Shown piece by piece: positions 36,280-44,257 of a DNA stretch of 64,000 nt. The first letter of the stretch is position 1, and the number at the start of each line of letters is the position of its first letter. Origin of the DNA: Enhydrobacter aerosaccus (GTDB lineage: Bacteria > Pseudomonadota > Alphaproteobacteria > Reyranellales > Reyranellaceae); NCBI GenBank assembly GCA_903832005.1, contig CAIKZO010000123.1:56652-120651 (forward strand), written 5' to 3'. The position numbers and the translations under genes were made by a program. The notes beneath the pieces were generated by a model. That model was not told the DNA's origin. It worked only from the letters and a program-made list of their open reading frames with translations, and searched no databases.

Positions 36280-37608
36280 TCAGGCGTACTGACGCCGCTT
36301 CGGCACTGGCAGGCCCATGCTCTCCCGCAGATTGCTGCCGCTGTAGTCCTTCTTGAAGACACCGCGCTTCTGCAGCTCCGGAATGACGAGGTCGACGAAC
36401 TCGGTCAGGCCACGCGGTAATACCGGCACCAACACGTTGAAGCCATCACACGCCTGCGACGTGTACCAGTGCTCCATCTCGTCAGCGACCTGGGAGGCCG
36501 AGCCCTTGAACACGATGTGGCCCATCGACGGCAGCACGCGCTGGTAGGTCTGGCGGATGGTGAGATTGTCGCGCTGCGCCATCGCCGAGATCGACTTGCG
36601 GAAGCTCGAGATCGCGTTCACCTCGGTCGACAGGTCGGGCATCGGCCCGTCGAGCGGCAGGCCGTCGAGCTTCTCGTTCACCATCTTCGAGAGATACGGC
36701 ACGCCCAGCTCCGGCGAGATCAGCGACTGCAGCTCCTCGTAGAACTCGTCGGCTTCGGCAGCGGTGCGGCCGACATAGACCGAGCAGCCCGGCATGACGC
36801 GCAGCTGGTCCGGGGTCCGGCCGTACTTGGCGAGACGCCCCTTCACGTCCTTGTACAGTTCCTGCCCCGCCTCGATCGTATCGGTCACCGAGAACAGGCA
36901 ATCGGCGGTCTTGGCCGCAAACTCGCGCCCCAACTCCGACTGGCCCGCCATGAACATCACGGGATAGCCCTGCGGGCAACGCGCGACGTTGAGCGGTCCC
37001 TGCACCGAGAAATGCTTGCCGACGTGGTTGAGCGTCTGGACCTTGGTCGGATCGAGATAGCGGCCGGTGTCGCGATCCTCGATGAAGGCGTCGGCGTCCC
37101 AGCTGTCCCACAGGCCCTTGCAGACCTCGACGAATTCCTCGGCGCGTTCATAGCGGTCGGGCCGCGGCGCGTATTCGGCCTTGCCGAAGTTCACCGAGTC
37201 GCCCGGGAACGAGGTCGTCACGATGTTCCAGCAGGCTCGGCCCTTGCTGAGATGATCGAGCGACGCGAACTTGCGCGCCATCAGATAGGGCTCTTCGTAG
37301 GTCGTGGTCGCCGTGGCGAGCAGTCCGATGTGATTGGTGAACATCGCCACGGCCGAAAGCATCGTCACCGGCTCGAACACGGCCGGCCGGTCGGACGGGC
37401 TGTTGGCGGCGAACAGCGCCGGCTTGTCCATCTGGCGCACCGCGTTGCCGTCGGCGATGAACACGAGGTCGAACTTGCCGCGCTCGGCCTCCTTGGCGAT
37501 CCAGATCGCGTGCTCGATGTTCATTACGGTGTTGGGCCAGGAATCGCGATGGCGCCAGCCGCCGAGATGATGGCCAAGCCCGAGAATACCGGTCATCAAG
37601 GTCATCAT
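36280..37608 (-). CDS. LLM-class flavin-dependent monooxygenase
   Basis: A 442-aa enzyme of the NtaA/SnaA/DszA group, the third in the window. It has MTLMTGILGLGHHLGGWRHRDSWPN, LASTATTTYEEP-like LLATATTTYEEPYLMARKFASLDHLSKGRACWNIVTTSFPGDSVNFG, and VARCPQGYPVMFMAGQSELGREFAAKTADCLFS. The ATG at 37608 is preferred over upstream TTG/GTG codons, though the ribosome binding site is weak (GTGGCAAAG). It is monocistronic. Just upstream lies a degenerate tRNA-Leu fragment where its promoter should be. The substrate is unknown. Confidence 0.88.
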   Translation of the reverse strand: MMTLMTGILGLGHHLGGWRHRDSWPNTVMNIEHAIWIAKEAERGKFDLVFIADGNAVRQMDKPALFAANSPSDRPAVFEPVTMLSAVAMFTNHIGLLATATTTYEEPYLMARKFASLDHLSKGRACWNIVTTSFPGDSVNFGKAEYAPRPDRYERAEEFVEVCKGLWDSWDADAFIEDRDTGRYLDPTKVQTLNHVGKHFSVQGPLNVARCPQGYPVMFMAGQSELGREFAAKTADCLFSVTDTIEAGQELYKDVKGRLAKYGRTPDQLRVMPGCSVYVGRTAAEADEFYEELQSLISPELGVPYLSKMVNEKLDGLPLDGPMPDLSTEVNAISSFRKSISAMAQRDNLTIRQTYQRVLPSMGHIVFKGSASQVADEMEHWYTSQACDGFNVLVPVLPRGLTEFVDLVIPELQKRGVFKKDYSGSNLRESMGLPVPKRRQYA

Positions 37609-37631
37609 CTTTGCCACCAATACTTTGCGTA

Positions 37632-37662
37632 CAACACGTCCATGAGGAAACCTGATTTCGAG
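37632..37662 (-). repeat. Degenerate tRNA-Leu(CAA) fragment, possible att remnant
   Basis: Compared with the intact tRNA-Leu(CAA), 28 of 31 positions match 61290-61320, including a run of 16 (TGAGGAAACCTGATTT, 37643-37658). The fragment covers the anticodon arm, variable arm and first strand of the T-stem. It is in the same orientation as the tRNA. Acceptor and D-arms are absent, so it is not a functional tRNA. It lies in the 77-bp spacer between two genes and may mark the far end of an old tRNA-associated insertion. Confidence 0.55.
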
Positions 37663-37685
37663 ACTGGCGGCAAGAGACGCGACCG

Positions 37686-39827
37686 CTACAGGGGGCTGAT
37701 CCGGACCTGGTCCGTCGCAATCGACCCCGTATCGACCAGCAGTGCGACGCCGCCACTCGTCAGCGCCTCTGTGGAAGCATCTTCCACATCGAAGAACACC
37801 TCGCCGTCAATCGAGGCGCGCACACGCCTGCCCGTGACCTCGATTTCCAGCGCGTAGGCCTGGTCAAGCTTCCACGCGAACGTCCGACTCCCGAGCGGCA
37901 CGGCGACATGACGCCGCCGCACGAGCCTGACGTCGTCGCCCTCGAATACCAGGGCATAGTAGCGTTCACGCCCCTGCACGCGCGCCGCAATTCCCCAGGA
38001 CCGGGCGAGCAGCGGCACGATGGTCGCGCTCACTCGGTAGTCCTGCCAATCGCGCGTTCCCTGCGCGATCATGCCGGGACCAACTCCCTTGGTGATGCGC
38101 AGAGGCTCCCATCGGGTCTGGAATTGATCCACGTCGTTCATCCAGGCGTGCTTCCACATCGCGCTCTGCAGATCGGGCCGCTGCAGCGTGACCTTGGGCG
38201 CGCCCTTCCAATCGACATAGTCGAGATGGATTGTGCCGTTCGTACCCGCCGGGTCGCGTGTCTCGATCTGCACGCCGATATCCAGAATGGGATACCCCTT
38301 CGTATCCGGCAGGCGCCAGGCGAGGACACTTGCGGCTCCGGGCGCCAGTTCCAGCGGCTCGCCATGGATTTTCGAGAGCGTATCAGCGTCGTTGAATACG
38401 GTGGCATGCAGCCGCACGGTAACAGCCCCGCTGTTGGCGCCGCCTGCCTGCAAGCCGCACTCGACCGTTTGCCCCGGATACAAAGTCGGGCAGGCCAGCA
38501 ATTGATAGGTCGGCATCGACAACGCATCCTTGCCGAAAAAAGTCGGCGTCGCCACGCGCGCTACCCTGCCGGGCGCCAACTGGCGAAAGCCGATCGCCAG
38601 GCTGCGTGCGCCGCGGCGGCTGTGACCGGCAACGTTCTCGAGCGTTGCCGGATGGAGTGTCGCCGGCGAGCCCTCCTCATTCTGGAATCCCTGGAGGCTG
38701 CCCGGCATCTCGAAGGTGAAGCGCGCACCGCCCTTGGCGGCCTCGGGCACCGGCGCTCCAGCCAGCCGGTGACCAGCCACGACCAGCGCACGCGTTTCGA
38801 TCACGGCGTCGGTGACGGCGGCGCCGCCGTCGGCGGACGAGATGTACATGCGATCGGCCACCGGTGTGCGCCAGTCCGGCCCGGCATCGATACCGGCGAG
38901 GCCGTTCTTGATACCGAAGAGGCAGCCGACGTTGCCGGCGTTGCAATCGGTGTCCCAGCCCGCCGTGTTCACGATGTGCATCGTCTCCTGGAAGCTGTTC
39001 TTGCCATAGAGCAGCGACAGGATGATCAACGCGTGATTGGGAACGACGTGGCAGTTGCCGGCGAACTTGTCGTAGCCGTAGTTCTCGGCGATCAGCGCGC
39101 GGGTACGATGCCAGTCGCCTTCATTGTCGCCGGCGTGCCAGTCGCGCACCTTCTCGACGACCCGGCGGATCAAGGCATCCTTCGGCACGAAGGAAAGGCC
39201 GAGGTCCAGTAACTTGTCGACGTCGGCCTCGACGAAAGCCTGCGCCTCCATCGCCGCCAGAAGCTTCGCTGCATGCACCGCATCGCCGTCGTGGCTGACG
39301 CGCGCGGCCTGTTCGGCGAGATAGGCCGCTTGCTCGGGATTGCCGGGACTCACCAACGCCCAGCCGTCGGCGAAAATCTGCGCGCCGATCTGCTCGGCCA
39401 CGGTCCGGCCATTGAGCTCGATCGAACCGCTCAGCGGCGCGGGCACGCCCGATTTCAGGCGAAGATAGGCGGTGTGCTCGGTCGAGTTGCCGATGCCACC
39501 CCACCAGAAGATCGAGCGGTCTTCGACCACGTAGTTCAGCCACGTTTCGCCCACCTGCTCTGACGTGAGCCGCGCTGGATAATCGTTGTCCGCCAGCGCG
39601 CGCGTGAAAGCGAAGGTGCCGGCGATATCGTCATCAGTCACGACCAGCTGATGATTGCGCAGCGCCACGTCGTGCCGGTCGTGGACGTAGTAGTTGATCG
39701 GCCCCAACTCGCGCAGGATGCGCTCGTAGGTCCAGCCCTCGAAGGGCCGGCCGAGATAGACGCCGATCATCTTGCCGAGGACACCGGCATAGACGCGCTC
39801 GGCATAGTCTTTGGGAAGGGCTACCAC
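37686..39827 (-). CDS. Large ADP-ribosylglycohydrolase with beta-rich C-terminal domain
   Basis: A 713-aa protein. The N-terminal part (about 1-350) is an ADP-ribosylglycohydrolase/DraG-fold hydrolase. The binuclear magnesium-site motifs are TDDD at 64-67 and WDTDCNAGNVG at 291-301, and PNHALIILSLLYGKNSFQETMHIVNTAGWDTD is the typical C-terminal helix pair. The usual first motif GDALG reads GKMIG. From about 390 to 713 there is a beta-rich extension ending in a concanavalin/LamG-like sandwich (WGIAARVQGRERYYALVFEGDDVRL, EIEVTGRRVRASIDGEVFFDV), which could bind a glycan or polymer. No signal peptide is seen. ARH-fold enzymes cleave ADP-ribose or riboside bonds. It lies beside a LacI regulator and, across it, a second ARH gene and an ABC importer. 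Confidence 0.85.
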   Translation of the reverse strand: MVALPKDYAERVYAGVLGKMIGVYLGRPFEGWTYERILRELGPINYYVHDRHDVALRNHQLVVTDDDIAGTFAFTRALADNDYPARLTSEQVGETWLNYVVEDRSIFWWGGIGNSTEHTAYLRLKSGVPAPLSGSIELNGRTVAEQIGAQIFADGWALVSPGNPEQAAYLAEQAARVSHDGDAVHAAKLLAAMEAQAFVEADVDKLLDLGLSFVPKDALIRRVVEKVRDWHAGDNEGDWHRTRALIAENYGYDKFAGNCHVVPNHALIILSLLYGKNSFQETMHIVNTAGWDTDCNAGNVGCLFGIKNGLAGIDAGPDWRTPVADRMYISSADGGAAVTDAVIETRALVVAGHRLAGAPVPEAAKGGARFTFEMPGSLQGFQNEEGSPATLHPATLENVAGHSRRGARSLAIGFRQLAPGRVARVATPTFFGKDALSMPTYQLLACPTLYPGQTVECGLQAGGANSGAVTVRLHATVFNDADTLSKIHGEPLELAPGAASVLAWRLPDTKGYPILDIGVQIETRDPAGTNGTIHLDYVDWKGAPKVTLQRPDLQSAMWKHAWMNDVDQFQTRWEPLRITKGVGPGMIAQGTRDWQDYRVSATIVPLLARSWGIAARVQGRERYYALVFEGDDVRLVRRRHVAVPLGSRTFAWKLDQAYALEIEVTGRRVRASIDGEVFFDVEDASTEALTSGGVALLVDTGSIATDQVRISPL

Positions 39828-39848
39828 GATTTCCTCCAGCCGCCGGTC

Positions 39849-40880
39849 TTACGCCGACAGGCGCTCCACGATTTCAAATTTCCACTCGAGGCTGCGGCCT
39901 GGCGCATCGAGGCCGCCGGGCTTCAATCGATCGACAAGATTTCGCGCCGCCAGTTCGCCCAGCTCGAAGTCCGGCTGTCGGACCGTCGTGAGGCCCAGCA
40001 GGTTCGCGGTCGGGACATCGTCGAAGCCCACGATCGCCACATCGTCGGGCACCGACAGACCCGCATCGCGCACCGCCTGCATGGCGCCGATCGCCAGCAC
40101 GTCGTTGGCGCCGAACACCGCCGTCGGCCGCGCGTCACCCGCACTCAGCAAGCTCTGCATGGCGCGCGCGCCGGCCTCGGACGAAAAAGTGCGATCGACC
40201 ACGAGCTGGGGTTCGAGCCCGGCCTCACGCATCACCTGCTCATAGCCCAGGGCACGCCGTCGGCCCGGGCCGAATTCCGCGAGGATCATGGCGATGCGGC
40301 GATGGCCCTTGCCGATCAGCAGCCGCGTCATCGCCGCGGCCGCCTCGACATTGTCGATGAACATATAGTCGATCGGCAGCCCGCCGCGATCCTTCGGCGG
40401 CGGCCCGAGCAGCACCATCGGCAGCCCATAGCGGCCGAGCTCCTCGAAATCCGGCGCCTGCAGATGGAAGAATGTGCCGACGACACCGTCCGCGCGGCCC
40501 TGCTGCAGCCAGCGCAAGGCACGCCGTTCGCCTTCAGCCTGACCGTCGGTGTCATAGATCAGCACGTCGTATCCCTCCGGCGCCGCCGTCTTCTGCAGGC
40601 CGCGCACCAGACCGGGATAGAACGGATTCGTGACGTCTGGCACCACGCAGGCAAGCGTCATCGTGCGGGCACTGCGCAAGGTGCGCGCGGCATGATGAGG
40701 CTGATAACCGAGATCGCTGGCAATCTTGAGGATCCGCTGGCGCGTCGCGCCGGGCACCGACGGCGTCTCTGCCTTGTTCAGCACCATCGACACCGCGGCC
40801 TGCGAAACACCTGCCGCGGCGGCGACATCCCTTTGCGTTGGACGGCTGGAAACGATCGCTTTTCTCATTGCCCGCAGCAT
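39849..40880 (-). CDS. LacI-family transcriptional regulator
   Basis: About 343 aa from ATG 40880; ATG 40868 (339 aa) is the alternative, and neither has a good ribosome binding site. The N-terminal HTH is PTQRDVAAAAGVSQAAVSMVLNKAETPSVPGATRQRILKIASDLGYQP, with the hinge HHAARTLRS. The effector domain is a type I periplasmic-binding fold (TLACVVPDVTNPFYPGLVRGLQ, VFGANDVLAIGAMQAVRDAG, VAIVGFDDVPTANLLGLTTVRQP). The ligand is probably a sugar or nucleoside imported or produced by this locus. It is 21 bp upstream of the large ARH gene and divergent from the second ARH gene, so it probably controls both arms. Confidence 0.92.
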   Translation of the reverse strand: MLRAMRKAIVSSRPTQRDVAAAAGVSQAAVSMVLNKAETPSVPGATRQRILKIASDLGYQPHHAARTLRSARTMTLACVVPDVTNPFYPGLVRGLQKTAAPEGYDVLIYDTDGQAEGERRALRWLQQGRADGVVGTFFHLQAPDFEELGRYGLPMVLLGPPPKDRGGLPIDYMFIDNVEAAAAMTRLLIGKGHRRIAMILAEFGPGRRRALGYEQVMREAGLEPQLVVDRTFSSEAGARAMQSLLSAGDARPTAVFGANDVLAIGAMQAVRDAGLSVPDDVAIVGFDDVPTANLLGLTTVRQPDFELGELAARNLVDRLKPGGLDAPGRSLEWKFEIVERLSA

Positions 40881-40883
40881 GGG

Positions 40884-40918
40884 TTGGCAGTTTAATAGAG
40901 AAAGGTTATACGTATTAC
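40884..40918 (+). promoter_or_regulatory. Promoter with overlapping LacI-type operator
   Basis: TTGGCA (40884-40889), a 17-bp spacer and TATACG (40907-40912) form a plausible sigma-70 promoter for the rightward ARH-ABC operon. GTTATACGTATTAC (40905-40918) is a near-perfect dyad, with only the pair at positions 3 and 12 mismatched and an ATACGTAT core; it covers the -10. LacI proteins typically bind such even-centred dyads, often with a central CG. Binding by the divergent regulator is inferred. Confidence 0.45.
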
Positions 40919-40948
40919 TAATAATAATCAAATCCGGGTGGAACGACG

Positions 40949-41950
40949 ATGCTGAAGACCGACCAACTGGAATTGGGCGCCTACGCGAGCCTCGCCTTCG
41001 GCGTGGTCGGCGATGCAATGGGAACACCCACGGAAAATCTCGAACCCGAGCAAATCGACGCCAAGTTCGGCTGGGTCGAAACGTTCGAGGGCGACGGCAC
41101 GGACGATTCGATCATGCGCAATCTAATCGCCGACGCGCTGATCGCGACCGGCGGTTATGCCGACGCCGACGACTGGGCCTCGGAGTGGATGCGCCAGCAC
41201 AAGGAAATCTTCGGCCAGAAGGTCGGCCGGTTCTTCCCCTCGGTGCTGCATTCGGCTGCGAAGCTGCGCTTCGGCGACCTGCCGCGCACCATCGCCAGCG
41301 GCAACATGCCGAGCTCGAGTTCAGCGATGGCGATTGCGCCGGTCGGCATCGTCAACGCCGGTCATCCCAAGGCCGCCGCCGCGCAGGCGATGGAACTCGC
41401 GAGCCTCATCCACGTGACCGACGTCGCCTTCTGCCAGGATGGCGCGGCCGCCATTGCCGCCGCTGTGGCGCGGGCGCTCGACGGACATTCCACGGTTGAG
41501 CAGGCGATCGAGAGCGGATTGTCCGCGATCAAGCCGTGGAGCGGGCGCGACATGCGCAAGCTGATCGAGGACGCGCTCGAACTCGCGCGCACCGCCAACG
41601 ATTATCAGGGTTTCCGCGCCGCCTATCACCAGCGCTTCCGCCGCGCCATTGCCTGCGACAGCCGCGAGACCATCCCGGCGACGCTCGCGATCTGCAAGCT
41701 CGCCGGCGGCGATCCGTGGAAGGCCGTGGTCTACGGCGCCAATTTCGGCCGCGACTCCGACACCATCGCCTGCATGGCGGGCTATGTGTGCGGGGCGCTC
41801 AGCCGCGACGAGACGTCGGTAAACACCGCGCTCAAGGCGTTGCCCCAGAACATCGCCGAGCGCGAGAAGACGCTCGCGAAGAAGCTCGTCGCCACGGCTC
41901 GGCAGAAGGCCGGCAACGAGATGAAGAACTGGCAGCCGCTCGCCGGCTGA
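40949..41950 (+). CDS. ADP-ribosylglycohydrolase family protein
   Basis: A 333-aa canonical ARH/DraG-fold hydrolase. GVVGDAMGTPTE (about 18-29) and GDGTDDSIM with TDD at 51-53 supply the first metal ligands. GRDSDTIACMAGYVCGAL (Asp about 269 and 271) supplies the last ones. Members remove ADP-ribose from proteins (DraG, ARH1/3) or hydrolyse other ribosides. It is the first gene of a rightward operon with a carbohydrate-type ABC importer (33-bp gap), so a small-molecule substrate brought in by that importer is more likely than a protein substrate. It is only distantly similar to the 713-aa ARH on the other side of lacI. Confidence 0.9.
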   Translation: MLKTDQLELGAYASLAFGVVGDAMGTPTENLEPEQIDAKFGWVETFEGDGTDDSIMRNLIADALIATGGYADADDWASEWMRQHKEIFGQKVGRFFPSVLHSAAKLRFGDLPRTIASGNMPSSSSAMAIAPVGIVNAGHPKAAAAQAMELASLIHVTDVAFCQDGAAAIAAAVARALDGHSTVEQAIESGLSAIKPWSGRDMRKLIEDALELARTANDYQGFRAAYHQRFRRAIACDSRETIPATLAICKLAGGDPWKAVVYGANFGRDSDTIACMAGYVCGALSRDETSVNTALKALPQNIAEREKTLAKKLVATARQKAGNEMKNWQPLAG

Positions 41951-41983
41951 CCGTCACGACAAGAAACGACACCGGAGGAAACC

Positions 41984-43342
41984 ATGCCCACGTTCAGGCA
42001 AGCGTCAAAGCACACGCGTCGTTCTGTTATCGCCGGTGCCGCCGCCACGACGGCGTTGGTCGCCTCGAGCCGGCCGAGTCTCGCGGCGCCCAAGATCATC
42101 AACTGGTGGTACGAGGGTGCGACGCCCGCCCAGCAGGCGGCACTCGACAAGAACCTGACGCAGCCGTTCAACGCCTCGCAGTCCGACTACAAGCTCGTGA
42201 TCGAGTATCGCGGTGCTGCCCTGCCCGACCAGCTCCTGGTCGCGCTGGCCGGCGGCCAGGGACCGGACATCGTGCTGACCAACGGCCCGTCGTGGACGCA
42301 GAAGTTCGTCACCGGCAACAAGCTCATGAACCTCAACGACTTCGCGCAGAAGTTCGGCTGGAAGGACAAGCTCGCCTCGATCGTGCTCGATCTCGGCACT
42401 TACGACGGCAAGCTGATCGCGCTGCCCAAGACGATCGAGACGCAGGCGCTCTTCTATAACCAGACGCTGTTCAAGCAGAAGGGGTGGACGCCGCCGAAGA
42501 ACCTGACCGAAGCCGAGACGCTGGCCGACGCGATGCTGAAGGCCGGCGTGCAGCCGTTTGCGGCCGGCAATTCGGGTCAGCGCTTCGCCAACCGGCATAT
42601 CCTCGGCATCTTCTACAACAACTATTGCGGGCCCGACGCCGTCTTCAAGGCGCTGAACGGCGACATGCCATGGAACGCGCCCACCTTCGTCGAAGCGGTC
42701 GAGCTGCTGAAGAGCTGGTGGGACAAGGGCTATTTCGGCGGCCAGCGCTACTTCTCGCTGAACATGAACCAGTCCTTCGCCATCCTGGCCACGGGCAAGG
42801 CTGCGATGGCGATGCAGGGCACCTGGGCCTTCCAGTGGGTGCCGGACACGTTCGAAAAGACCAAGCAGGAGCTGGGCATCGCGGCCCTGCCCCAGCTCTC
42901 TTCCAACGCGCCCTATCCGATCTACGTCATGGGCATCGGCGCCGATCTCGCAATCAACGCCTCGTCGCAGGTCGCCGAGGGTTGCGCGATGGTGTTGAAC
43001 CGGCTGATCGATTACGACTTCGTCGAGAAGATGTCCCAGGTCTGGGAAGGCGAATGGAACATCCCGTTCGTCAAGCCGGCCCCGCCCGTCCAGATCACGG
43101 ACAAGGTCCAGGCTGAAGCTGCGAAGCTGCGCACCGGCCTCAACGAATCGATGATCAACGGACGCTACGGCTATGCGCCGTGGACCTTCTGGCCGGCCAA
43201 GACCGACGACTACATGAAGGGCGGCATCGAGGAAGTGTGGCTGAAGCAGGTCACGCCCAAGCAGTTCAGCGACAAGTTGAACGAGACGTTCCAGCAGGAA
43301 ATGAAGGACGGCCTCGTCAAGAAGCCGCCGGCGCGCAGCTAG
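41984..43342 (+). CDS. Family 1 (carbohydrate-type) ABC binding protein
   Basis: A 452-aa extracytoplasmic binding protein with a probable Tat signal (KHTRRSVIAGAAATTALVASS). The mature part begins APKIINWWYEGATPAQQAALDKNLTQPFNA, with YKLVIEYRGAALPDQLLVALAGGQGPDIVLTNG, a typical UgpB/MalE-like block; ETQALFYNQTLFKQKGWTPPKNLTE and MAMQGTWAFQW follow. A GGAGGAA stretch precedes the ATG. It feeds the two permeases directly downstream; the gap to the first is 2 bp. The ligand is inferred to be a sugar, glycoside or nucleoside. Confidence 0.92.
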   Translation: MPTFRQASKHTRRSVIAGAAATTALVASSRPSLAAPKIINWWYEGATPAQQAALDKNLTQPFNASQSDYKLVIEYRGAALPDQLLVALAGGQGPDIVLTNGPSWTQKFVTGNKLMNLNDFAQKFGWKDKLASIVLDLGTYDGKLIALPKTIETQALFYNQTLFKQKGWTPPKNLTEAETLADAMLKAGVQPFAAGNSGQRFANRHILGIFYNNYCGPDAVFKALNGDMPWNAPTFVEAVELLKSWWDKGYFGGQRYFSLNMNQSFAILATGKAAMAMQGTWAFQWVPDTFEKTKQELGIAALPQLSSNAPYPIYVMGIGADLAINASSQVAEGCAMVLNRLIDYDFVEKMSQVWEGEWNIPFVKPAPPVQITDKVQAEAAKLRTGLNESMINGRYGYAPWTFWPAKTDDYMKGGIEEVWLKQVTPKQFSDKLNETFQQEMKDGLVKKPPARS

Positions 43343-43344
43343 GC

Positions 43345-44256
43345 ATGACCGACACGTCGACAGCGCTGGCGCTGCCAGACAACCGGCCGCGGCGCCGCAA
43401 GCCCGCAAGCCGCAAGTGGCTGTTCGTCATGCCGGCCCTGCTGGTGAGTCTCTGCGTCGTGCTGGTGCCCGTGATCGCCACGACGGTCCTTGCCTTTACG
43501 AACTGGAACGGCTTCAGCCTGCCCAAGTTCGTGGGTCTCGCGAACTTCGTTTCCATCCTGCAGGAGCCGCGCTTCTGGGCGGCCTTCCGCAACAACTGCA
43601 TCTACACGTTCCTCTTTGCCACGCTGCCAATGGTCAGCTCGCTGTTCATGGCCGTGCTGCTGATGACAGTGCGCCGGGGGCGGACGTTCTTCCAGGTCAT
43701 GTATTTCCTGCCGGTCACCATCGCGACGGTGATCCTGGCCCAGATCTGGCGCAGCATGATCTTCAGCCCGACCAGCGGCGTGGTCGGCTGGCTGCAATCG
43801 GTCGGCATTGCCATCGACAATCCGCTGGTCAATCCCGACACGTCGCTGCTGGGCGTGCTCTTCGTCGATATGTGGAGCTGGTGGGGTTATCTCACCGTCA
43901 TCTATTTCGCGGCCCTGCGCCAGGTCGACCGTTCGCTGATCGAGGCCGCCCTGGTCGACGGCGCTTCGCGGTGGCAGACCTTCCGGCACATCCTGCTGCC
44001 GACCGTGCTGCCGACGGTGATGTTCATGCTGCTTATGAGCATCATCTGGTCGTTCAAGGTCTTCGACTGGATCTATGTGCTGACCGAGGGCGGCCCCGGA
44101 TTCTCGAGCGAAGTGCTGGCGACGCTTGCCTACAAGACGGCGTTCCAGTCGTTCGAGGTCGGGCGGGCCTCGGCGTTCTCGCTTTCGATGAGCCTGCTCG
44201 GCATGGTCGCCATCGTCATCTACCTGCGCATCCAGGCACGCCGGGAGAAAGCCTGA
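43345..44256 (+). CDS. Carbohydrate-type ABC permease (MalF/UgpA-like)
   Basis: A 303-aa inner-membrane permease with six helices. It starts MTDTSTALALPDNRPRRRKPASRKWLFVMPALLVSLCVVLVPVIATTVLAFTNWNG and carries the coupling motif RSLIEAALVDGASRWQTFRHILLPTVLPTVMFMLLMSIIWSFKVFDWIYVLTEGGPGFSSE. The TEGGP segment is typical of this class. Start at 43345, two bases after the binding-protein stop. No ATPase of the MalK/UgpC type lies in the operon, so a shared ATPase is needed. Confidence 0.93.
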   Translation: MTDTSTALALPDNRPRRRKPASRKWLFVMPALLVSLCVVLVPVIATTVLAFTNWNGFSLPKFVGLANFVSILQEPRFWAAFRNNCIYTFLFATLPMVSSLFMAVLLMTVRRGRTFFQVMYFLPVTIATVILAQIWRSMIFSPTSGVVGWLQSVGIAIDNPLVNPDTSLLGVLFVDMWSWWGYLTVIYFAALRQVDRSLIEAALVDGASRWQTFRHILLPTVLPTVMFMLLMSIIWSFKVFDWIYVLTEGGPGFSSEVLATLAYKTAFQSFEVGRASAFSLSMSLLGMVAIVIYLRIQARREKA

Positions 44257-44257
44257 C

